DNA of 64,000 nucleotides from Streptomyces filamentosus. Its GTDB lineage: Bacteria; Actinomycetota; Actinomycetes; Streptomycetales; Streptomycetaceae. A model generated the notes under the pieces. It saw only the letters and a program-made list of their open reading frames with translations, searched no databases and was not told the origin of the DNA. Below, piece by piece: positions 48,549 to 57,231 of this stretch; the stretch's first letter is position 1; the number at the start of each line of letters is the position of its first letter. Both the position numbers and the translations under genes were made by a program. Location of the stretch: assembly GCF_014654895.1 (NCBI RefSeq), contig NZ_BNBE01000004.1, positions 744,001-808,000 on the forward strand, written 5' to 3'.

Positions 48549-50279
48549 TCAGCGCGCGCCGGAGGGCAGGTTCTCCCTGATCTTGGCGATGGCGAAGCCC
48601 CACCCCTGCGACACCGTCGGCTTGCCCGGGACGGCCACCTCCGCCGGGTTGGTCAGCACGTCGAGGAGGACCGGGCCGGGCAGGGCGAGCGCCTTGCGCA
48701 CGGCCTCGTCCAGTTCGCCCGGTTCGGTGACGCGGATGCCGGTCAGTCCGAGCGCCTCGGCCACCGCGGCGAAGTCGGGGTTGTCCAGCACCGTCCCGAA
48801 CTCGGGGAGCCCCGCCTGCTCCTGCTCCAGCTTGACCATGCCGAGGCGGCGGTTGTCGAAGACGACGAGCTTCACCGGCAGCCGTTCGGAGCGGATCGTC
48901 ATCAGGTCGCCGAGGAGCATGCCGAGGCCGCCGTCGCCGCAGAAGGCCACGACCTGCCGGTCGGGGGCCCACAGCTGCGCCCCGATGGCCTGGGGCATGG
49001 CGTTGGCCATGGAGCCGAGGTTGTAGGAGCCGATCAGCCGGCGGGTGCCGCGCATCCGCACGAGGCGCGACAGCCACACGGTGGCCATGCCGGTGTCGGA
49101 GGTGAAGATCGCGTCGTCGGCGGCGTGGCGGTCGACGGCCGCCGCGAGGGCCTCCGGACGGATGTCCGCCTCCCGGTTGTCGAACATGGCCCGTACGCGG
49201 CCGAGCAGCCTCTTGTCGTGGGCGGGGTCGGCGAGGCCGGCCTGCCCCTCCTGCCAGTCCGCGTACCGCTCGCGGGCCCCGTCCAGGTGGTCGCGCGACG
49301 CGACGGGCGCCAGCAGCGGCAGCAGGGCCCGCAGCGTCGCGCCCACGTCCCCGGCGAGCCCGACGTCCACCGGGACGCGGCGCCCGAGGTGCTCCTCGCG
49401 GGTGTCGATCTGCACGACCCGGCAGTCCTCCGGGTACCAGTCCCGGTAGGGGAAGTCCGTCCCGAGCATGATCAGGGTGTCGCAGGAGTCCATGGCGTGG
49501 GCCGCGGCCGGATTGCCGATGAGGCCGGTCTGGCCGACCTCGTACGGGTTGTCGTCCTCGAAGCCCTCCTTGCCCTTCAGGGTCAGCACCATGGGCGCCG
49601 AGAGCAGCTCGGCGGCGCGCAGCACCTCCTCGCGGGCCTCCCGGGCGCCGCGGCCGACCAGCAGGGTGACCCGCGAGCCCCGGCCGATCGTCTCTGCCGC
49701 CTCGGCGAGCGCCGGGTCGTCGGGGCGCGTGACGGCCGGGCGCGGCAGCGCGAACCGGGTCGGCCGGTCCTCCTCGACCTCCTGGTCGCCGAGGTCGCCG
49801 GGGACGGTCAGCACCGCCACGCCCCGTCCGGTCACGGCCGCCCGCACCGCGGACTCCAGCAACCGGGGCATCTGGGAGGGGGAGGTCACGGTGGCCCGGT
49901 ACACGGCCACGTCCCGGAAGAGGAGGTCGTTGTCGACCTCCTGGAAGTAGTCCCCGCCCATCTCCGACAGCGGCACCTGGCCGCAGATCGCCAGGACCGG
50001 CGCGCCGCTCTTGGCCGCGTCGTACAGTCCGTTGAGCAGGTGCACCGAGCCCGGGCCCACCGTGCCCATGCAGACGGCCGGCTCCCCGGAGAGCTGGGCG
50101 CGCGCTCCGGCGGCGAAGGCCGCCGCCTCCTCGTGGCGGAAGCCGGTCCAGTCGATGCCCTCGGTGGTCCGGATGGCGTCGGTGATCGGGTTGAGCGCGT
50201 CGCCGACCACGCCGAAGACGCGGTCGACGCCGAGCTCCGTGAGCCCGTCGACGATCACCTGTGCGACGGTACGGGACAT
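48549..50279 (-). CDS. poxB: Pyruvate oxidase/dehydrogenase (ThDP- and FAD-dependent)
   Basis: A 576-residue enzyme of the PoxB group, which decarboxylates pyruvate to acetate (or acetyl phosphate) and passes electrons to quinone. The ThDP glutamate is in FRHEEAAAFAAGA; the cofactor motif CGDGGLGMLLGDLMTIRSE(R) with the closing VFDN is intact; the central domain shows IMLGTDFPYRDWYP as in PoxB. The C-terminus lacks an obvious long lipid-binding extension. In E. coli PoxB is a stationary-phase enzyme, in keeping with the stress genes around it. AAGGAG precedes the ATG. Confidence 0.93.
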   Translation of the reverse strand: MSRTVAQVIVDGLTELGVDRVFGVVGDALNPITDAIRTTEGIDWTGFRHEEAAAFAAGARAQLSGEPAVCMGTVGPGSVHLLNGLYDAAKSGAPVLAICGQVPLSEMGGDYFQEVDNDLLFRDVAVYRATVTSPSQMPRLLESAVRAAVTGRGVAVLTVPGDLGDQEVEEDRPTRFALPRPAVTRPDDPALAEAAETIGRGSRVTLLVGRGAREAREEVLRAAELLSAPMVLTLKGKEGFEDDNPYEVGQTGLIGNPAAAHAMDSCDTLIMLGTDFPYRDWYPEDCRVVQIDTREEHLGRRVPVDVGLAGDVGATLRALLPLLAPVASRDHLDGARERYADWQEGQAGLADPAHDKRLLGRVRAMFDNREADIRPEALAAAVDRHAADDAIFTSDTGMATVWLSRLVRMRGTRRLIGSYNLGSMANAMPQAIGAQLWAPDRQVVAFCGDGGLGMLLGDLMTIRSERLPVKLVVFDNRRLGMVKLEQEQAGLPEFGTVLDNPDFAAVAEALGLTGIRVTEPGELDEAVRKALALPGPVLLDVLTNPAEVAVPGKPTVSQGWGFAIAKIRENLPSGAR

Positions 50280-50311
50280 GGGGTCTCCTTCCTCTGGGGT
50301 CGTCGACCGGT

Positions 50312-51904
50312 TCACCGGAGGGTGAACCGGTCCGGATGGGCCGCCTTCCAGTCGCCTGCCCAGGTGTCCGGAACCGATGCGGGCGACAGGAGCGCTCCGG
50401 GTCCGAGCGGCTCGTACAGCTCGGTGTGGGAGCGCACGGCGTCGGGTCCGACCCGGCGCAGCAGCATGCCGGGCTCCAGGTTCCCGGGGCCGTCGGCGCC
50501 CATCGCGGCCATGATCTGGAGGGCGCTGCGGACGGTCGCCTCCTGGAAGCGCCGGACCCGCTCCGCCTTGTCCTGGACGTCGAGGGCGCGGGCGCGCCGG
50601 GGGTCCTGGGTGGCGACTCCGACGGGGCAGGTGTTGGTGTGGCAGCGCTGGGCCTGGATGCACCCGAGGGCGAACATCATGGCCCGGGCGGAGTTGGTGT
50701 AGTCGGCGCCCTGGATGAGCCGCTTGACGATGTCGCTCCCGGTGGCGACCTTGCCGGAGGCGCCGATCCTGATCCGGTCGCGCAGCCCGGTGCCGACGAG
50801 GGCCCGGTGCACCGTGGTCAGGCCCTCGGTGAGGGGCAGGCCGACGGCGTCCGCGAACTCCAGCGGGGCGGCGCCCGTACCGCCCTCCGCGCCGTCGACG
50901 ACGATGAAGTCGGGGGTGAGGTCCTCCTCCAGCATCGCCTTGCAGACGGCGAGGAAGTCGCGGCGCGCGCCCACGCACAGCTTGAAGCCGACCGGCTTGC
51001 CGCCGGAGAGCTCCCGCATCCGGCCGAGGAAGCGCACCAGCTCCCGGGGGGTGCGGTAGACGCGGTGGTACGGCGGGGAGATCACCGTGCGGCCCTCGGG
51101 GACGCCGCGGACGGCGGCGATCTCCCGGCCCACCTTGGAGCCGGGCAGCACTCCCCCGATGCCGGGCTTCGCACCCTGGCTGATCTTCAGCAGGACGCAG
51201 GCGACCTGGTCGAGCGCGGCCTTCTCGGCGAAGAGCCGCGGGTCGAAGCCGCCGTCCTCGGTACGGCAGCCGAAGTAGCCGGTGCCGATCTCCCAGACGA
51301 GGTCGCCGCCGGGGGCGAGGTGGTGCTCCGACATGCCGCCCTCGCCGGTGTCGTGGGCGAAGCCGCCGCGCCGGGCGCCCTCGTTCAGGGCGCGGACGGC
51401 CGGGGCCGACAGGGAGCCGAAGCTCATGGCCGACACGTTGAGCAGCGCCATGTCGTAGGGCCGGGCGCAATCGGGGCCGCCGATCCGGACCCGGGGCGCC
51501 TCGTCCGGCACCGGGCGCGGCGCCATGGAGGGGACGAGGTACTCGGTGCCGGTCCGGTCCAGCTCCAGTTCGGTGCCGAAGGGGTCCTCGGCGTCCGTGC
51601 CCTTCGCCCTCTCGTACACGATGGACCGGGTGTCCCGGTCGAAGGGCACGCCGTCGACGTTCCCCTCTACGAAGTACTGCTGCACCTCGGGGCGGATCGC
51701 CTCCATCGCGAACCGCAGGTGCCCGAGGACGGGATAGTTGCGCAGGATCGAGTGGCGCCGCTGGACGACGTCGTGCGTCGCGACCGCGGCGAGCAGCAGG
51801 GCGGGTCCGGCCGCGCACCACCACCACGGGGACACCAGGACGGCCGCGAGGCCGGTGGCGAGCGCGGCGAGGACGGAACAGACCACGAGCAGTGACGTCA
51901 CCAT
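50312..51904 (-). CDS. Membrane-anchored FMN glutamate-synthase-like protein
   Basis: A 530-residue protein with two N-terminal helices (about 4-45), then a GltB-type FMN domain: MSFGSLSAPAVRALNEGARR, KISQGAKPGIGGVLPG, VDGAEGGTGAAPLEFAD and a cysteine cluster CIQAQRCHTNTCPVGVATQ that in glutamate synthase binds a 3Fe-4S centre. It lacks the amidotransferase domain, so it is not a full glutamate synthase; its reaction is unknown. It lies 32 bases upstream of poxB and is probably cotranscribed with it. Confidence 0.9.
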   Translation of the reverse strand: MVTSLLVVCSVLAALATGLAAVLVSPWWWCAAGPALLLAAVATHDVVQRRHSILRNYPVLGHLRFAMEAIRPEVQQYFVEGNVDGVPFDRDTRSIVYERAKGTDAEDPFGTELELDRTGTEYLVPSMAPRPVPDEAPRVRIGGPDCARPYDMALLNVSAMSFGSLSAPAVRALNEGARRGGFAHDTGEGGMSEHHLAPGGDLVWEIGTGYFGCRTEDGGFDPRLFAEKAALDQVACVLLKISQGAKPGIGGVLPGSKVGREIAAVRGVPEGRTVISPPYHRVYRTPRELVRFLGRMRELSGGKPVGFKLCVGARRDFLAVCKAMLEEDLTPDFIVVDGAEGGTGAAPLEFADAVGLPLTEGLTTVHRALVGTGLRDRIRIGASGKVATGSDIVKRLIQGADYTNSARAMMFALGCIQAQRCHTNTCPVGVATQDPRRARALDVQDKAERVRRFQEATVRSALQIMAAMGADGPGNLEPGMLLRRVGPDAVRSHTELYEPLGPGALLSPASVPDTWAGDWKAAHPDRFTLR

Positions 51905-52007
51905 GGACGGTCGTCTGTCCCGGACGGGCGCGGTCAAGCACGCGGCCGGGCGGGCCGGACCATGATCCACCAGGTTTAACCGGCGGGACTCCGGCGAGAC
52001 GGTGCCC

Positions 52008-52352
52008 ATGAGTGCTTCGGAGAACAGCGGCCGGAACCCCGTCCTTCGGACCGGCCCCTACGCCGTCCCGGACCGCCCCGGCCCGACGCGGGTGGACGAC
52101 CCCGACGTGGACGGGGCGTACGAGCCGGCCGTCCTCGCGGGCCTGCGCCCCCTTCCCGGGGCGTCCCCGGAGACGGCCCCCGGGAGCGGGCCGCGGGCCG
52201 TCGTGCGCGCCCACCGGGCGGCGGCGGCCGGTGCCGCGGCCGGGACGGCGGCCGCGCTGGCCCTCGCGTACGGGTGGGGGCGCCGGACCGGGCGCCTGGC
52301 CGCACGGCGCGACCTGGGCCCGATGGCGCTGTTCTTCGGGCGCCGCGGCTGA
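52008..52352 (+). CDS. Small hypothetical protein
   Basis: A 114-residue protein with a polar, Pro-rich first half containing RVDDPDVDGAYEPAVLAGLR and an Ala-rich helix (AAAAGAAAGTAAALALAYGWG, about residues 71-91) followed by basic residues; possibly membrane-attached. No family recognised. The ATG at 52008 has only a weak ribosome-binding site. Confidence 0.6.
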   Translation: MSASENSGRNPVLRTGPYAVPDRPGPTRVDDPDVDGAYEPAVLAGLRPLPGASPETAPGSGPRAVVRAHRAAAAGAAAGTAAALALAYGWGRRTGRLAARRDLGPMALFFGRRG

Positions 52353-52466
52353 GCGGGCGGCGTCCCCTCCTCCGCACGGGGCCGGCGCGGGCTCGTCCCC
52401 GCCGGCCGTGCCCCCCACTTCTCCTTTCCGTCTTTTCCGTCATCCCCTTCATGGAGGTCGACCCAC

Positions 52467-52628
52467 ATGGTGCCCCTGCTTCTCGTCCTGCTCCTCGCCC
52501 TGCTCCTCTTCGGCGCCGGCTTCGCCGTCAAGGCGCTCTGGTGGATAGCCGTCATCGTGCTCGTCCTGTGGCTGGTGGGCTTCGTGGCCCGGCCGAAGGG
52601 CGGCACGGCCCGCTGGTACCGCTGGTAA
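52467..52628 (+). CDS. 53-residue hydrophobic membrane peptide (DUF5670-like)
   Basis: A short gene with GGAGG nine bases before ATG 52467. Two hydrophobic helices (LLLVLLLALLLFGAGFAV and WWIAVIVLVLWLVGFVA) and a basic end RWYRW give the look of the small lmo0937/DUF5670-type hydrophobic proteins of stress regulons. It ends at a very strong terminator. Confidence 0.85.
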   Translation: MVPLLLVLLLALLLFGAGFAVKALWWIAVIVLVLWLVGFVARPKGGTARWYRW

Positions 52629-52629
52629 G

Positions 52630-52689
52630 CGGGCACGCGGCCGGGCCCGGCACCCTCCCGAGGAGGTGCCGGGCCCGGCCGCGTGCCCG
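52630..52689. terminator. Bidirectional hairpin terminator with 25-base arms
   Basis: Perfect 25-base arms (52630-52654 and 52665-52689) around a 10-base loop begin immediately after the stop codon of the hydrophobic peptide and end six bases before the stop of the convergent DUF5133 gene. Confidence 0.95.
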
Positions 52690-52695
52690 AGGGGC

Positions 52696-52923
52696 TCAGG
52701 CGCTCAGCACCGAGTCGTCCTCGGGGCGGGCGCCCGGCAGGCGGTGGCGGGCCGCGATCAGCGCCGCGTCCACGTCCCGCGTACCGGTGGACACGCACAG
52801 CGTGTAGGCGAGGTCGTCCATGCGCCGTCGCACTTCTTCGCCGCCGTTCTCGGCGTTGAGCATCTTGAACGTCTCGTACTGCTCGATGAGCTCGCGCAGG
52901 ACCGCGGGGTGGGCCATCAGCAC
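52696..52923 (-). CDS. DUF5133 protein
   Basis: A 75-residue helical protein. AHPAVLRELIEQYETFK and RRMDDLAYTLCVSTGTRDVD are diagnostic of DUF5133, a small Streptomyces family with a conserved TLCVSTGTR turn; function unknown. The GTG start (52923) follows GGGAG; the in-frame ATG two codons later is an alternative. Confidence 0.85.
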   Translation of the reverse strand: MLMAHPAVLRELIEQYETFKMLNAENGGEEVRRRMDDLAYTLCVSTGTRDVDAALIAARHRLPGARPEDDSVLSA

Positions 52924-53202
52924 GTGCTTCTCCCCTCGTCGTCGGGGCGGGACCGCCCGGTTCGGGGCGCGTGTACCCCGGTCACGGCGCCGCACACCTC
53001 CCGTCCCGGGCCCGGGGAGGACGGGTTCCGGCCTGATCAACGGCACCGACCTCCTGCTGTCGATCACGGAGGGGTAATGTCGTCATGATTGCCGTACGGC
53101 AACGATCGCGACAGCCGGAGCCGACCCGGGGGAACGGCCGGCCGGCACGCGGCGTGGGCCGGACGGTCCGTGCGCGCACATGGTGGGGAACGAGGATGGG
53201 AC

Positions 53203-56200
53203 ATGTCTGAGACGACGGCCAGGGGTTCCTCCGGACGGGAACGGTCCGGGTCGGCCGCGGTGGTCGAGCCGGAACTCCGTCAACTGCTGGCCGGGCTCAC
53301 GGCCGTGCGGGACGGCGACTTCGGCACCCGCCTGCCGGACGAGGCGGACGGGCTGATGGGCGAGATCTCCCGGGTGTTCAACGGGATGGTCGACCAGCTC
53401 TCCCTCTTCACCTCCGAGGTGACGCGGGTGGCGCGCGAGGTCGGCACGGAGGGGACGCTCGGCGGGCAGGCCGCCGTGCCCGGCGTCTCCGGCACCTGGG
53501 CGGATCTGACGGACTCGGTCAACGCGATGGCCGGCAACCTCACCACCCAGGTCCGTGACATCGCCCACGTGGCGACGGCCGTCGCCAAGGGAGACCTCTC
53601 CCAGAAGATCGACGTGGACGCGCGCGGCGAGATCCTGGAGCTGAAGAACACCATCAACACGATGGTCGACCAGCTCTCGGCCTTCGCCGACGAGGTCACG
53701 CGCATGGCCCGGGACGTGGGCACCGAGGGAATCCTCGGAGGTCAGGCCGACGTGAAGGGCGTCTCCGGCACCTGGCGCGACCTGACCGACTCCGTCAACT
53801 CGATGGCGGGGAACCTCACCGCCCAGGTGCGGGCGATCGCCCACGTCGCCACCGCCGTCGCGGGCGGCGACCTGTCGAAGAAGGTCGACGTGGACGCCCG
53901 GGGCGAGATCCTGGAGCTGAAGACGACCATCAACACGATGGTCGACCAGCTCTCGGCCTTCGCCGACGAGGTGACCCGGGTGGCCCGCGAGGTCGGCACC
54001 GAGGGCAACCTCGGCGGCCAGGCCACCGTCCGGGGCGCCTCGGGCACCTGGAAGGACCTCACCGACAACGTCAACGTGATGGCCTCCAACCTCACCGGGC
54101 AGGTGCGTTCGATCGCCCAGGTCGCCACCGCCGTGGCCCGCGGCGACCTGTCCCGCCGGATCACCGTGGAGGCCAAGGGCGAGGTCGCCGCCCTCGCCGA
54201 CACCATCAACACGATGGTGGACACCCTGTCCGCCTTCGCCGACGAGGTGACCCGCGTGGCCCGCGAGGTCGGCACCGAGGGCCGGCTCGGCGGCCAGGCC
54301 CGGGTGCCGAACGTGGCCGGCACCTGGAAGGACCTCACCGACAACGTCAACTCCATGGCGAACAACCTGACCGGACAGGTCCGGAACATCGCCCAGGTCA
54401 CGACCGCCGTCGCCAACGGCGACCTGTCGAAGAAGATCGACGTCGACGCCCGGGGCGAGATCCTGGAGCTCAAGACGACCATCAACACGATGGTCGACCA
54501 GCTGTCCTCGTTCGCGGCCGAGGTGACCCGGGTGGCCCGCGAGGTCGGCAGCGAGGGCCGGCTCGGCGGCCAGGCCGAGGTCGAGGGGGTCTCCGGCACC
54601 TGGAAGCGGCTGACCGAGAACGTCAACGAGCTGGCGGGCAACCTCACCCGGCAGGTTCGCGCCATCGCCGAGGTCGCGAGCGCCGTCGCCGAGGGCGACC
54701 TCACCCGCTCGATCACCGTCGAGGCGTCGGGCGAGGTGGCCGAGCTCAAGGACAACATCAACGCCATGGTGGGCTCGCTGCGCGAGACGACGCGGGCCAA
54801 CCAGGAACAGGACTGGCTCAAGTCCAGTCTGGCCCGGATGTCCGCGCTCATGCAGGGCCACCGCGACCTGGCCGTCGTCGCCGAGCTCGTCATGGACGAA
54901 CTGACCCCGCTCGTGGGCGCCCAGTACGGCGCGTTCTACCTCGCCGAGGAGGGGGCCGACGGCGTCGAGCTGGGCCTCGTCGGCTCCTACGGGCGTCCCG
55001 CCGGCGACCGGGCCCCGGTGCGCTTCCGGCTGGGCGAGTCGCTCGTCGGGCAGGCCGCCCGCAGCCGCCGCACCGTCGCCGCCGAGAACGTCCCCGCGGA
55101 CTACGTCACGATCTCCTCGGGTCTCGGCAGCACGTCCCGGGGCAGCCTCGTGGTGCTGCCGGTCGTCGTCGAGGAGCAGGTGCTCGGCGTCATCGAGCTG
55201 ATGTCCTTCAGCCCCTTCACCTCCGTGCACCGGGACTTCCTGGAGCAGCTCATGGAGACCGTCGGCGTCAACCTGAGCACCATCGTCGCCAACGCCCGCA
55301 CCGACGAACTCCTCGACGAGTCCCAGCGGCTGGCCGGCGAACTCCGCTCGCGCACCGAGGAACTCCAGGTGCGGCAGGAGGAGCTCCAGCGCTCCAACGC
55401 CGAGCTGGAGGAGAAGGCGGCCCTGCTCGCCACGCAGAACCGCGACATCGAGGCCAAGAACCTCCAGATCGAGCAGGCCCGGCAGGAGCTGGAGGACCGC
55501 GCCCAGCAGCTCGACATGGCCTCCACGTACAAGTCGGAGTTCCTGGCCAACATGAGCCACGAACTGCGCACCCCGCTCAACAGCCTGCTGATCCTGGCCC
55601 AGTTGCTGGCCCAGAACCCGACCCGCAACCTCACGGCCAAGCAGGTCGAGTACGCCGGCATCATCCACTCGGCCGGTTCCGACCTGCTCCAGCTGATCAA
55701 CGACATCCTCGACCTCTCCAAGGTGGAGGCCGGGAAGATGGACCTCAACCCGGAGCGCGTGCCGCTGCGCAGGCTCCTCGACTACGTCGAGGCGACGTTC
55801 CGCCCCCTCACCTCGCAGAAGAGCCTCGCCTTCACGGTCTCCACGGCAGCCGGCGTGCCCGTCGACCTCGTCACGGACGACACGCGGCTCCGGCAGGTGC
55901 TGCGCAACCTGCTGTCGAACGCGGTCAAGTTCACCGAGCACGGCAGCGTCGAGCTGCGCATCGAACCGGCGTCGGACGGCGAGCTGCCCCCGTCCGTGCA
56001 CCGCGGCGGCCCCGTCGTGGCCTTCCGCGTCACCGACACCGGCATCGGCATCGCCCCCGAGAACCTGGAGGCCATCTTCGGCGCCTTCCAGCAGGCCGAC
56101 GGGACGACCAACCGCAAGTACGGGGGCACCGGCCTGGGCCTCTCCATCAGCCGCGAGATCGCCCATCTCCTCGGCGCCGCCCTCACCGTCACCAGCGTGC

Positions 56201-57231
56201 CGGGCGAGGGCAGCACCTTCACCCTCTACCTCCCCGTCGCCCGCACCGACTTCGCCGAACTGTCCGGATCCGCCGCCCCGCCGGCGGACTCCCCGGCAGG
56301 GCTCGCCGTCCCGGCCCCGGCCCCCGGCGGCGCGCTCGCCCTGCCCGGTGCCACGGCCGACCGGCCGACCCGGCGCCTCCTCGTGGTCGAGGACCGTCCG
56401 CGCGGCCTCCTCGCCGTGGTGGCCGAGAACGCGGTCGGCCAGCTCGCGGCCGACGGCGGGCACACGGGGCGGACGGACATCGAACTGGTCGCGGTCGTCG
56501 GCCCCCAGGAGGCCGCCGCCGCGCTCGCCACCCGGCCGTTCCACTGCGTCGTGCTCGACGTCGACATGGCGAACGGCGACGCCCTGCGCTTCCTGGCCGC
56601 CGTGGACGGTGACGAGGCGCTGCGCACCGTCCCCGTCCTCGCCCACAACAACCGCAGGCTCCCCGCCGACGAGGAGGGCGCCCTCCAGGACCTCGCCCGC
56701 CGCCGCCCGCTGGAACTCCTCTCCAGCCTCGACGAGTTGCGCGAGCGGATCGCCCTGCACCTGTCCGTGGACCAGCCCGGCGACGTCGTGCCGCTGGTGC
56801 GCGGCGACCACTGGGCGCCCGCGCCCCGGGCCGTCGACAGCACCCTGAGCGGCAGGACCGTGCTCGCCGTCGACGACGACGCCCGCAACCTGTACGCCCT
56901 CAGCGGCATCCTGGAGCTGCACGGCATCACGGTGCTGCACGCCGAGAACGGGCGGAAGGGCATCGAGACGCTGCTGGCGAACCCGTCCGTCTCCCTCGTC
57001 CTGATGGACGTGATGATGCCGGAGATGGACGGCTACACCGCGACCGCGCGGATCAGGGAGCTGCCGCAGTACGCGGACCTGCCCGTGATCGCCGTGACCG
57101 CGAAGGCCATGCCGGGCGACCGGGAGAAGAGCATCGCGTCGGGGGCCAGCGACTACGTCACCAAGCCCGTCGACGCCGACGAACTCATCGCCTGCGTCAG
57201 CCGCTGGCTCGACGGGGGGACGGCCTCGTGA
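53203..57231 (+). CDS. Soluble poly-HAMP hybrid sensor histidine kinase
   Basis: A 1342-residue cytosolic kinase with no membrane helix. Residues 20-71 form a first HAMP; 72-531 are five 92-residue repeats, each holding HAMP-like units (VTRVAREVGTEG, GDLSQKIDVDARGEILELK); a GAF domain (about 550-700) and a coiled coil (about 705-775) follow; HisKA with His786 in ANMSHELRTPL; HATPase_c with GTGLGLSISREI; a degenerate receiver (about 1060-1190, Asp1119 kept but its Lys and Thr positions not evident); and a full receiver with Asp1269 in LMDVMMPEMDGYT and the Lys in YVTKPV. Poly-HAMP kinases of this 92-residue type include fungal Nik1/Os-1 osmosensors. It overlaps the next gene by four bases (GTGA). 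Confidence 0.95.
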   Translation: MSETTARGSSGRERSGSAAVVEPELRQLLAGLTAVRDGDFGTRLPDEADGLMGEISRVFNGMVDQLSLFTSEVTRVAREVGTEGTLGGQAAVPGVSGTWADLTDSVNAMAGNLTTQVRDIAHVATAVAKGDLSQKIDVDARGEILELKNTINTMVDQLSAFADEVTRMARDVGTEGILGGQADVKGVSGTWRDLTDSVNSMAGNLTAQVRAIAHVATAVAGGDLSKKVDVDARGEILELKTTINTMVDQLSAFADEVTRVAREVGTEGNLGGQATVRGASGTWKDLTDNVNVMASNLTGQVRSIAQVATAVARGDLSRRITVEAKGEVAALADTINTMVDTLSAFADEVTRVAREVGTEGRLGGQARVPNVAGTWKDLTDNVNSMANNLTGQVRNIAQVTTAVANGDLSKKIDVDARGEILELKTTINTMVDQLSSFAAEVTRVAREVGSEGRLGGQAEVEGVSGTWKRLTENVNELAGNLTRQVRAIAEVASAVAEGDLTRSITVEASGEVAELKDNINAMVGSLRETTRANQEQDWLKSSLARMSALMQGHRDLAVVAELVMDELTPLVGAQYGAFYLAEEGADGVELGLVGSYGRPAGDRAPVRFRLGESLVGQAARSRRTVAAENVPADYVTISSGLGSTSRGSLVVLPVVVEEQVLGVIELMSFSPFTSVHRDFLEQLMETVGVNLSTIVANARTDELLDESQRLAGELRSRTEELQVRQEELQRSNAELEEKAALLATQNRDIEAKNLQIEQARQELEDRAQQLDMASTYKSEFLANMSHELRTPLNSLLILAQLLAQNPTRNLTAKQVEYAGIIHSAGSDLLQLINDILDLSKVEAGKMDLNPERVPLRRLLDYVEATFRPLTSQKSLAFTVSTAAGVPVDLVTDDTRLRQVLRNLLSNAVKFTEHGSVELRIEPASDGELPPSVHRGGPVVAFRVTDTGIGIAPENLEAIFGAFQQADGTTNRKYGGTGLGLSISREIAHLLGAALTVTSVPGEGSTFTLYLPVARTDFAELSGSAAPPADSPAGLAVPAPAPGGALALPGATADRPTRRLLVVEDRPRGLLAVVAENAVGQLAADGGHTGRTDIELVAVVGPQEAAAALATRPFHCVVLDVDMANGDALRFLAAVDGDEALRTVPVLAHNNRRLPADEEGALQDLARRRPLELLSSLDELRERIALHLSVDQPGDVVPLVRGDHWAPAPRAVDSTLSGRTVLAVDDDARNLYALSGILELHGITVLHAENGRKGIETLLANPSVSLVLMDVMMPEMDGYTATARIRELPQYADLPVIAVTAKAMPGDREKSIASGASDYVTKPVDADELIACVSRWLDGGTAS
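53416..54795 (+). repeat. Five in-frame 276-base repeats encoding HAMP pairs
   Basis: The units begin at 53416, 53692, 53968, 54244 and 54520, an exact 276-base (92-codon) period with no insertions or deletions. Long stretches are near-identical at the DNA level, so recombination could change the unit number. Confidence 0.93.

Noticed and set aside
53416..54795. Possible CRISPR or mobile repeat array
   Set aside because: The 276-base repeats are contiguous, in frame and encode HAMP units; no spacers exist.
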